Below, in pieces: positions 55,701 to 64,000 of a DNA stretch of 64,000 nt. The notes beneath the pieces are model-generated. The model was not told where the DNA came from. It did not search any database and was given only the letters and a program-made list of their open reading frames with translations. The position numbers were made by a program, and so were the translations under genes. Location: the NCBI GenBank assembly GCA_002197995.1, contig NGZR01000002.1, positions 1,178,001-1,242,000 of the forward strand, written 5' to 3'. Within the stretch, counting starts at the first letter, position 1. Each line of letters begins with the position of its first letter. The stretch is from Gaeumannomyces sp. JS-464 (taxonomy: Eukaryota; Ascomycota; Sordariomycetes; Magnaporthales; Magnaporthaceae).

Positions 55701-58126
55701 CCTTTGAAGAAGCTGTCAAGCTCCCGTTGCTCGAGTACTGCGGCGCTTTCCACTCGCTTGAGTCTATCGCAGAGCTGGAGAAGGGTCAGGTAAGTCGAGC
55801 TGCGCATTGCCCCCTGTTATCTTATGTCTTCAGCAAACGAGTGCTGACAGTGACTCACCCCGAATTACACCATCACCAGTCGATCCTAATTCACCGCGCC
55901 GGAACACCGGTTGGCCAGGCAGCCCTTGAGATCGCCTTGGAGCTCAACGACGGCAGAAGCGACCATGTTTTTGCCACGGTCGCCAACGACGCCGAGGCTG
56001 AGGAGGTCATCACTAAGCTCAATATGACCAGCGACCACATCTTTGTCTCTGGGTCCACCACCTCCTTCCTCCGCTCCGTGACCGAGGCCACGAGCGGAAA
56101 TGGGGTTGACGTCGTCCTCAGTACCTTCGCGGACCCAAGCCTCGTCGCGGCCTCGTGGAAATGTCTCGCCCCCTACGGCCACTTGGTCCAGCTTGTCAGC
56201 TGGGAAGCATCCACAACGGCGCAACGCAGCGGCGAGCAGCTGCATCGCATCGATATCCTGCGCGAAAGCAGAACATTCTCGCGCGTCGACTTGGCACAAA
56301 TACTGCACCGCCGACCGCAGGCTTTTCATAGGTGAGATACTATTCCACGTCACGGCCTTTCCAAACTGCGGGCAGATGATAACTGATGAGTTGCTTGATT
56401 TCCCTCTCTAGCCACATGCGCAAGGCCATGACGTGCTGCCGAACCGGCAATATCAGCATCGGCAACCGACAGATCAAAACACTTGAAGCCGGCAGCATCA
56501 AAGACGGCATCAAACTTACCCGCAACCTCGGCGACAGCGCCTCGCCAGTGGTCGTCAAGCTCCCTGAAGACGCCGGCGCGCTGCGGGCGACGCCTGCGAG
56601 GCGCAGGCTTGTGCTGCGGCCGGACCGGACGTACGTCATCGTCGGCGGCGTCGGCGGGTTGGGCATCCCGTGCGCGCGGTTCCTCGCCGAGCGGGGCGCC
56701 CGCCGCCTGATCCTCTTCTCCCGCTCGGCCGAGTGGTTCGCCGCCCAGAACCCCCTCTTGCGCGAGGAGCTCGAGGCGATGGGCTGTAAGGTCAAGTTCG
56801 TGAGCGGCAACATCAATTACCGAAACGGCGACGGGTCCTGCCAGCTCCAGTTCGGGTCCGTGGGCGAGAGCCGGGTCGAGGACGTCGAGAAGCTGATGGC
56901 GTCTGCCGAGACTCCGATCGGCGGCATCATACACTCGGCAATGGTCCTTCAGGTATGGCGTTCTTCTCCCCTTTCGCCCATATCTCCCGTGAAGCCAGAT
57001 ATCCTGCAGAGAGGCAAACAAAAAAGCTAACCCAAATTTCCCGCGCGCACAGGACAGCCACCTCGCCGATATGACGCACAGGCAATGGCGCGACGTCATC
57101 GACCCCAAGGTGCAGGGAACGTGGAACCTGCACGAGGCCGTCGAGTCGCAGCCGCCCGGGAAGTACCGGCCGCTCGACTTCTTTGTCCTCTTCAGCTCGC
57201 TCGCAGGGCTGGGCGGGCAAGTGGGCCAGGCCAACTACGCGGCGGCCAACGCGTTCCAGGACGCGTTCGTGCAGCACCGGCGCGCGGGGGGGCTCGCCTG
57301 CTCCGCCCTCGACATCGGCATCATGGAAGGCGTCGGGATCCTGGCCCGCGAGACGCGCCGCCTCGAGGCGCTGCGGTCCGTCGAGCACCACGTCCTGCAC
57401 GAGCGGGAGCTGCTCGACGCGCTCGAGCTGGCCATCCTCGAGGACGATTCCGCCGCGCGCGGGGCGGCGGACCGGGGTGGCGACGGCGACAACAGCAACA
57501 ACAACGTCGTGCGCAAACAGAAGCCGCAGCGGTCTGCGCCGCCTGCCACCGGCTACGTCAGCGCAGGGCAGATGGCCATCGGGCTGGGCATGACGGCGTC
57601 CGGGCCCGGTCTAGCGAGGCAGTCCGCCTGGCGCCGCGACCCCAGGATGCAGATGGCACGGCTCACTCCAAGCCACGACGACAATCGGATCAAGAGCCAG
57701 CAGCAGCAGCAGCGGCAGCAAGGAAACAGTAACGGCGCGGAGCTACTGGCCGACGCGCTGACGCGGAGCGCGCACGAGCAGACGGCGGCGAGCCGCGAGG
57801 CGCTGACGTGCGTGCTCGCGCGCGAGCTGGCCGCGACGCTCCACCAGCTGACGATGCGCGATGGCGGCGACCCGGAGCAGGACGTGACGGCGCCGATGCG
57901 CAGCCTGGGCGTGGACTCGCTGGTGAGCGTCGAGCTGCGCGGCTGGCTGCGGCGCAGGGTCAAGGTCGCGCTCAGCGTGCAGGACGTGCGCGGGGCCGAG
58001 ACGCTGACGGACCTGGCCAGGCTGGTGACGCAGAAGACGGCCGACGCGGGGGCGTCGGATCAGCACGCGAGCTCGCGGCAGCCTATCGCGGCCCCGGGGT
58101 ACCCGAAATGGCGTGGGGGTGACTGA
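49735..58126 (+). CDS. Highly reducing type I iterative polyketide synthase
   Basis: About 2,615 residues; start CAACCATGG at 49735. Introns: 51084-51158, 51283-51352, 51466-51522, 51995-52066, 55790-55879, 56332-56410, 56953-57052. An unusually long Thr/Pro-rich leader (about 100 aa) precedes KS (about 100-540: [15 protein letters not shown]; Cys in [12 protein letters not shown]; His in [13 protein letters not shown] and [11 protein letters not shown]). AT (about 630-930) has [13 protein letters not shown] and GHSSGE. DH (about 1025-1325) has [10 protein letters not shown] and [14 protein letters not shown] methyltransferase-like region (about 1350-1600) has [10 protein letters not shown] where motif I should be LExGxGxG, so it looks inactive. 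ER (about 1815-2080) has [20 protein letters not shown] (about 2145-2355) [10 protein letters not shown] and [22 protein letters not shown] (about 2500-2595) [12 protein letters not shown]. There is no thioesterase. Single bases are missing near 50147, 52887 and 54511. Product unknown. Confidence 0.95.
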
Positions 58127-58553
58127 AGGAGGCGATAAAGCTTTTTTGACTGGCGGTTATGACCGTTGATGTTGTGGTCTTTCTTTCTTCTTTTTCTCGG
58201 AATAGTTTCATGACGGTTGATACACGAGGAATCACGGTTGTCATCGGGAAGAGCGGTTGGGAGTACGGTCTGTACGATCGGAAGCAGCTCTATATGTTTC
58301 TACGCGTCATTGCATTTAGCCTTCTGGTGAAGCATTGAGCTTTAGGTGTTGCCCAGGTACAAACGGGTTAGAGTTGGTTCCATGATGTTAACAATGATAA
58401 TCAATGATAATGAAAACAAGTCCACTATCAAGGATTTCTATAATAGATTGAGGAACCCACAAGACGAGCAGAAGGGGCCAAGGAGGGAAAAGGAGAGCTA
58501 ATTACAAGAGCAATAATCACACATGTTCCTACTCATTAATTACAGCTATCGCC
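58127..58553. other. Intergenic, 3' flank of the PKS
   Basis: AT-richer DNA containing ATGATAATCAATGATAATGA near 58394; no gene. Confidence 0.5.
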
Positions 58554-58997
58554 ATGTTTCTCATCGGACTGCTTCTCGCCGCCCTCTGCGCAGCCGTCTC
58601 GGCAGCAAGCTTCCCGCGCCACCAAGACCCAACCACGGTCAAGCGCAGGCAGGCCACCAGCACTGTCGGGAAGATGGCCGTTTTGCAAAGTCAGATGCCG
58701 GCTTCCAACCACTGCAACCAGACCTACCAGCACTGCGGGTGGTATCTGACGAGCAACCTGGGTAAGCCGCCTTTGCGAAAAAAAAGTACTGTTGCCGCTG
58801 CAAGATAGCTTGTCCGTCGCTATATGTGGTCAAACAACTAACGGTAGCACACTAAAGGATATGTTGGCGCTATCAACTCCGGCATATACTTCTGTCTAGA
58901 CGACACAACAGCCACCATTTTGTTAGACTGCGGAGCACGAAACTGCTGTGGCGCAGGCACTGCGGCGCACTGCTGCTTTACCGGAAACAGCACATAG
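58554..58997 (+). CDS. Small secreted cysteine-rich protein (115 aa)
   Basis: Two exons, 58554-58761 and 58858-58997, joined over a 96-nt intron (GTAAGC...CTAAC...TAAAG) that splits a Gly codon. The signal peptide is MFLIGLLLAALCAAVSAASF, followed by a dibasic VKRRQ that may be a propeptide site. The mature part has eight cysteines: SNHCNQTYQHCGWYLTS, then YVGAINSGIYFCLDDTTATI, LLDCGARNCCGAGTAAHCCF, ending TGNST. Without the intron the frame would end at 58808, losing six of the eight cysteines, which supports the splice. The family is not recognised; the pattern fits a secreted effector-like protein. It lies 430 bases downstream of the PKS on the same strand. Confidence 0.75.
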
Positions 58998-59353
58998 CCT
59001 CCCGAGGAAGGACGAGTGAAGGATTGTGGTGCATCGCCCTGTGAGAGAGATGGGCCGATTTTTTTTTTTTTTTTTTTGCTGTCTCGTGATGATGACTTTC
59101 TCCAAAATGTTAAAACAGCCAGCCAGATCATATATGTGCGATCGCAAATGCTAAAAAGAACGGCGGAGCAACAAGGGAAATTTGTGCATTGTGCACAGGA
59201 AAATGGCAATAACCGGTAGTGAACCAAATAACTTCTGAGACGAAAAGATTTCCTTTGCCGCTCTTAATTGCAGAATGTCGGTTTTCACACCGAACTGCGC
59301 CAAGAAGGGAAGGAAACACCAGGTCGGTCGGGAACAACAAAAAGCAAAAATTA
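58998..59353. other. Intergenic between the Cys-rich gene and tRNA-Phe
   Basis: Contains a T-only run of about 20 at 59058-59078; no gene. Confidence 0.5.
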
Positions 59354-59444
59354 TGCGGTCTGTGTGGATCGAACACACGACCTTCAGATTTGATGTCCGA
59401 AGTGTAACTTCAGTCTGACGCTCTCCCAACTGAGCTAAGCCCGC
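59354..59444 (-). tRNA. tRNA-Phe (GAA) with intron
   Basis: Minus-strand cloverleaf beginning GCGGGCTTAGCTCAGTTGGG with A-box and the B-box GTTCGATCC. The anticodon loop reads CTGAA, followed by an intron of about 18 nt (GTTACACTTCGGACATCA, borders within a base) and then the 3' stem TCTGA; the anticodon is GAA. Acceptor arms GCGGGCT/AGACCGC pair except for one G-A opposition. T5 at 59346-59350 (minus sense) can terminate polymerase III. Confidence 0.9.
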
Positions 59445-60761
59445 TTCTGATTGGAGGTCCTGTAAAGTTCTGCAACCTATAACGGTGGTACTCGCTCCCT
59501 TAGCCCGGCAGTTCCCAGCCGATGCAACCGCGAGATTTGGCGTGCTTAACTGGCTGACTCGCCCGTTCCTTTTCCGTAGAGTCCTATTAGTCCCTGACTC
59601 GGGCGCTGTCCAGTGTTCTTTTTTGGTTGAGATCCGAAACTTCTGGCGGGGATGGGGCAATTGGCAGCCTGGCGTTTGGTCATGTTTGTGCGACTTGAAG
59701 GCGCCATCTCGCTAGACATCCGAAAAAGCTAGGTGCCTTCATCCGAGCGACAGCATCCCGAAGGAAGAACCCGCATTCAATGGGCGAGCCCGAATCAGCC
59801 GTCGGGTTGCGCAGCCAGGATTTTGCTCGCTGGCTTTGTCGGTAGGGGCGCTAGAATGCGCTGGCGGTGGCTGCCTGTCCGCTGCGGATTCGAGCTGACC
59901 TGACCGTCTAGTCGCAGGCTGCCGCTACCATGTTCCTGGAGGATCTCTGGGCAGGATATCGCGAGCAGCCAGCTCCATTCCACGAAAACCTCGAAACCCT
60001 CTCGAGTCAAACTCCGGGCTCAGCCAAGGGGTCCTTGGGCCTCTGTCATCCATGGCTGAAGATTCTGTTCGGGTTAGCTCCCGGCGAGGACCCAGGCCCG
60101 ATCAGATGCCAGCTCGAGACGGCCGTCAACTGAATTCATTCCCAATCTGGGCCATGGGGCACCGGGGTCCAGCCTGTGCATTGATGACGCCGCGTCGTTC
60201 TTGGGGCCGGGGGATGGTGGCTCAGCACATACCAAAGCCCCGTCCGATGGATCCCCAAGGACCCTGGACCACGCTAGCCGAATGCCAAGAATATTTCCCG
60301 TCCTCAACTCGAACGAAACGCGCCGTCCTGATTCGCTCCCACGGGCCTCACCCTGCCAGCCGTGCGCTGCCGGACCCGTCGAGAGGTTGCCCGCCCGCTG
60401 TAGCAAACTCTGCTGTTTATAGCTCAGAGCCGCGTGCGGCTTGGTTCTGAGCAGCAAGACGCCTTGTCGGCTTGTCCACGTAGCAGCCCTAGGGATGCTG
60501 GTTCATGCAAGGAAACATGCATATCCGGGAACGCGGGATGGGCTGGTTTCTCTGAATAGCACCTGGGTGACATCAGTGTAAAAGGTGGCGGTCCCTCACC
60601 TTTGGGCACGCCGAGGATTGCTACACTCGCCCATCAAGAATTCCCACTTGAGCTCCTCGGATGAAGGAGGACTAGTCCTCACCCCTTTTCCTTTTGTCAT
60701 TTCCTTCTGTCAGATTTCCTTTTGTCGCTTTTCCTTTCGTTAGACACACCCCGCCGCCAAC
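59445..60761. other. Intergenic, upstream of the protease
   Basis: No gene supported over 1.3 kb. Just before the protease start (60690-60745) there is a pyrimidine-rich stretch with repeated CCTTTTGTC-like units (CCTTTTGTCATTTCCTTCTG and following), probably core promoter or 5' leader. Confidence 0.45.
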
Positions 60762-61721
60762 ATGAGGGTATTGTCCATCATCCTCTCATCCACTGGGCTG
60801 GTGGCCGTCTGCAGCGCCGCCGCCATCAAGGTCACACCTAGAGACGCAAGATTCAACTACGATGTCCCCAAGCCAATGATGATCACGACCGAGGAGGACG
60901 GCGACTACCAGCCGGAGGAGCCCGCTGCCGTCATCCCCGGCAGCTTCGAGCAGTTCGTCCTGCTGGGCGGCAACGCCACCGAGGCGCCGCCCATGCTGCC
61001 GAGATCGGGGCCCGCGGCGGCCATCGCAGCCAACGGCACCGTCAAGCGCGCCGTGCACGGGATTGACGACAGGTACACCGAGAGCGGGATGCAGTACCCC
61101 TACTCGGCCCTGGGCCGCATCACGATGCAGTTCGAGGGGCGCAAGTCGTGGTGCTCGGGCTCCCTGGTCGGCCCGCGCCTGGTGGCGACGGCGCGGCACT
61201 GCGTCAAGCCCAACGGCGCCTACACGTTCGCGCCGGCCTACTACGCGGGCAACCGGTTCGCGCCCGCTACGGTCACGCACGTGCTGCACATCGACGGCAC
61301 CAAGAAGAACGGCACGTGCGGCTACGCCGACGACTGGGCCATCTTTGTGCTCGACCGCGACCTGAGCGCCACCAACGGCTACCTGGGCGTCAAGGCCTTC
61401 ACCGAGGACATGCTGCAGAAGGAGATCTGGTGGTCGTACGGCTACCCGCAGGACCGCAACCGCACCGGCCAGCTGCCCTTCATCAACCATAACTTCAAGA
61501 TCTGGAGGCCCAACGGCTGCGACCGCGTCCGCTCGCCGCTGCTGCACATGGCCGACTCGAGCCCCGGCCAGTCGGGCTCCGCCATCTGGCTCGAGCCCGA
61601 CTCGCAGGGCCGCCGCTACCAGTACGGCGTCCACGTCGCGAGCTCAAAGGAGAACGGCGTCATGTCGACGGGTCCCGCGTGGCTCAACGCCATCGTCGCC
61701 GCACGGAAGAGGTTTCCTTAG
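60762..61721 (+). CDS. Secreted trypsin/V8-like serine endopeptidase
   Basis: Intact single-exon gene of 319 residues. The signal peptide is MRVLSIILSSTGLVAVCSAA, followed by a propeptide-like region of about 80 residues ending near VKRAVHGIDDRY, where KR could be a processing site. Catalytic triad of the chymotrypsin fold: His in LVGPRLVATARHCVKP, Asp in CGYADDWAIFVLDR, Ser in DSSPGQSGSAIWLEP. Paired cysteines surround the His region (SWCSGS...ARHC), and further ones lie in NGTCGY and NGCDRV. The GQSGS context and overall length resemble fungal glutamyl-endopeptidase-like (V8/S1B) proteases; Glu specificity is inferred, not shown. It acts outside the cell, and three N-glycosylation sequons (GNAT, NGT, NRT) are present. 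Confidence 0.9.
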   Translation: MRVLSIILSSTGLVAVCSAAAIKVTPRDARFNYDVPKPMMITTEEDGDYQPEEPAAVIPGSFEQFVLLGGNATEAPPMLPRSGPAAAIAANGTVKRAVHGIDDRYTESGMQYPYSALGRITMQFEGRKSWCSGSLVGPRLVATARHCVKPNGAYTFAPAYYAGNRFAPATVTHVLHIDGTKKNGTCGYADDWAIFVLDRDLSATNGYLGVKAFTEDMLQKEIWWSYGYPQDRNRTGQLPFINHNFKIWRPNGCDRVRSPLLHMADSSPGQSGSAIWLEPDSQGRRYQYGVHVASSKENGVMSTGPAWLNAIVAARKRFP

Positions 61722-63304
61722 TTGGGGCAGGGATAACCCTCTCTGTGTGGTTTATTTCTGTTTCTCTTTTGGATCCTCTTTCTCCCGTTTTTGACGTTTT
61801 CACGACTGTCCGTTTCTAATTTTAGCGTAGCATAGCATTTGGTTCAAGGGTGGCTGGCAAGCGGGGCGTTCTATGTTTGGGATTTTTCTTTTTAGTTTCT
61901 TTTCTTTCCTTGTGACCAGGGTCTGTTCTCGTCTGAGCAGTTCTGGTCCTCGACCGTGGAAAATGCCTTGACTGAAGGGCATCCTGCGGATTTATAATGC
62001 TGGTTCTTGTGGGATACCGCAGAGGAAATACCAAGCATTTGCCATTATTCCATCCTCTCTCGGTGCGTCTTTGACGTGTCGGCCTGCAGCGACCCTTGCG
62101 GTGCACTAGCAGGGTCCGACACCGCTCGCATGGGCCCCTATCGGGCTTCACCCCGCTGGTGGCTCTTGTCTCGGCATTTCCACGCCGCCAATTCTCAAAG
62201 GGAGTCGCCCATCACCTCGGCGGCGCCCACTCCCACCGCCTACACCGCAACAGGGCCCCGGAACTGTCAGCCACCAGCCGCGAGCTGGGCCAAGCCCTCT
62301 GGTTTGGCCCTTTGCAATCCTCCCCCCGCATCCTGTTTGCGGGGAAGTGGGGGCGCGACTGAGGCACGACCCCCACCGCGAGCTGGCTTTTTTGCCCGGA
62401 GTTGGCCCGTCCTCAACAAACTCAACTTTTTTCGATCCACCAGAAGGGGACGGTGGTGCATCGCAAGTGGGTGCAGAGCTGTATACCGCCATCTTGGTGC
62501 TGTATCCTTCCTTCGGTTCGTTATCTTCGTTTGTGGCTGGTTTGTGAAAGCTCGGCGGGCTTGAGGGAGCGTTTTTGAGATGGCGAGGTCTTTGATACTG
62601 ACTACCAGGTACCCAACCAATGTCGTGAAAAGTGTAGCCGGGCCTCATCTCTTGGTGCGGGGAGAAATTATCGGCTCCGGTCGGCAGTTGCCGCAGCACC
62701 AAGAGACCCCAAGAAGCTTGACTCGCAGGAAGCGAGCCCCTAGGCTCGTTCAGCTCTCGTCGGCCGAACGGGTTGCCTCCGGTGCGCCGCCGTATCGTAC
62801 AGAGTAGCTTACAGTATGCCAGACACGTCGCGTTTATTGCGTAGCTTTTATCCAGCCAGTCGACAACGTCGGCTGCTAGCGCCGACGACACCACACGTTG
62901 CACGCATCGAGCTGAAAATCTGCCGCGCATGTATAGGTGGTCAGCAGGAATGCGACGGTGTCGAGTGGCAACAGCAGGTGCATTTGGAGAATCAAAGCGG
63001 TTCGTCCATCCCCCTCGTCTTGCCGATGCGCCCGTCCCCCGCAGGCCCCGCTGACCCGCCGCGCCGCGAGAGTAGGGGCAACCCCGAAGCCCGATGTGTT
63101 GAGAGGGAGATGGGTCAGGAAGTGTGTGTTGCGTCGTGCCGTGTCCCCATATAAAAGCAATAGCCGCCCTTTCTCCTGACCCCTCGAGCCTCCAGTCTTG
63201 CCCTTTCTGCTCCCTTGCGTGGCATCCTGACACGCTTCGGCACCGCTACCTTTTCCGACCCTTCGATCTGCCCACGGCCGGACAGCAAGGCAAGCAGCAC
63301 AACA
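61722..63304. other. Intergenic, upstream of the MFS transporter
   Basis: 1.6 kb without a supported gene. A 361-codon minus frame (62148-63233) is compositionally biased and domain-free and is rejected. Confidence 0.5.
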
Positions 63305-64000
63305 ATGGCGCAGCCGAGCCCCGACTCCAAGGCCGCGTACGACGCCGGCGCGAAGCGCGAGGACGAAGGCGTCGAAGACTACACGGTCGAGAGCCTCAAG
63401 GATGAGCCCAAGAGGGACTACAGCGGCGCCATCACCGTCACCGACCCGGCGGAGGCGGCGCTTGTGCGGAAGCTGGACTGGCGCATCATGGTATGCCCCG
63501 CTGTTCCAACGCGACGGCCTTTGGAGCCGCTTCTAGATGATTTGCTTGGTTCTTATCCCCTCTAACGCATCGGGTTCGGCAAAACAGCCCACGTTGATGG
63601 TCATGTACTTCCTCAACTACGTCGACAGGAACACCATCGCCCAGGCCCGTCTTAACCACCTGGAAAAGGACCTCGGCATGACGGGGAATGACTTCAACGT
63701 CACTGTTTCCATCCTTTTCGTTGGCTACGTCCTGACGCAGGGTATGTGCAGATTCTTTTCCTCAAACTTTGAGAGCAGTGGTGACTGACAGTTTTGCGCG
63801 TAGCATGTATCCCGGCCCACTACCCGTGACAACCAGACTCGTCGACCTAACTGATTTACAGATCCCCAGCAACATGTTGATCACTAGGATACGGCCCAGT
63901 GTTTACATGAGCTCGTGGATGATAGTCTGGGCTGTCGTTTCCGGTGAGTCGAGCCCCGGTATCTCCGGTCTGACCTGGCATAACCCAGCTGACCCCTCGA
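63305..64000 (+). CDS. MFS transporter, allantoate-permease (ACS) type, 5' part
   Basis: Starts at 63305 (AACAATGGCG context): MAQPSPDSKAAYDAGAKRED, a hydrophilic leader, then TDPAEAALVRKLDWRIM. A 97-nt intron, 63491-63587, leads to membrane segment 1, PTLMVMYFLNYVDRNTIAQA, with RLNHLEKDLGMTGNDFNVTV and SILFVGYVLTQ. A second intron (donor near 63742, acceptor near 63860) leads to IPSNMLITRIRPSVYMSSWM and IVWAVVS, followed by another donor near 63942. The NYVDRxxI...L..DL...G..Y pattern and IPSNxxL are typical of the anion:cation symporter group (Dal5, Tna1, Liz1-like). The phase at the second acceptor is off by one, so a base may be extra or missing there. The gene runs off the window. Confidence 0.8.

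Noticed and set aside
60786..61634. 282-codon minus frame
   Set aside because: Antisense shadow of the intact protease gene.
62148..63233. 361-codon minus-strand open frame
   Set aside because: Gly/Arg/Pro-biased, no domain, overlaps the promoter of the MFS gene; long frames arise easily in GC-rich fungal DNA.

Overview
This window is nuclear DNA of a filamentous ascomycete (Pezizomycotina, probably a sordariomycete; I do not name a genus). Support: short GT-AG introns of about 55-100 nt with CTAAC/CTGAC-like branch points, a highly reducing iterative polyketide synthase (HR-PKS), a BLI-3 homologue, a tRNA-Phe with an intron next to the anticodon, and a large block of transposon DNA carrying the C-to-T/G-to-A signature of RIP (repeat-induced point mutation).

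Layout. (1) 1-16.9 kb is AT-rich and RIP-degraded. It holds a Ty3/gypsy relic (minus; active-site box near 1.0 kb), a pogo/Fot1-like DNA transposon relic (7.7-9.1 kb) with a C-terminal zinc knuckle, a Ty1/copia element (minus, 9.3-14.7 kb) with both LTRs, and a second truncated pogo copy (16.35-16.67 kb). (2) At about 16.9 kb base composition changes abruptly to GC-rich gene-bearing DNA. (3) 17-29 kb holds a broken secreted-protein gene, an F-box/leucine-rich protein, ALG1, a Ubc15-type E2, SNU23, DPH5 and BLI-3. (4) 28.6-31.8 kb holds three neighbouring minus-strand genes for small membrane proteins resembling the Ifi-6-16/ISG12 family; two are clear tandem paralogues with the same intron position. 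(5) 32.5-58.1 kb looks like a secondary-metabolism region: an ALDH-fold protein lacking its catalytic residues, an MFS sugar-type transporter, a LigB-type dioxygenase, a secreted GMC oxidoreductase, a receptor-like membrane protein, an acyl-CoA ligase and, divergently, an HR-PKS of about 2,615 residues (KS-AT-DH-degenerate MT-ER-KR-ACP). (6) 44-64 kb also carries two small secreted cysteine-rich proteins, a secreted trypsin/V8-like protease, tRNA-Gly(GCC), tRNA-Phe(GAA) and the 5' part of an allantoate-permease-like MFS transporter that leaves the window.

How they may work together: the PKS would make a reduced chain, the ligase would activate or transfer an acyl group, the GMC enzyme and dioxygenase could oxidise it and the MFS protein could export it. 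This is inference from proximity; no transcription factor is visible in the interval.

A caveat for every reader: many conserved genes (ALG1, UBC15, SNU23, DPH5, the PKS and others) are broken by single missing bases, several inside short homopolymers. I read these as sequencing deletions, not biology. BLI-3, the ALDH-like gene, the protease and the cysteine-rich proteins are intact.
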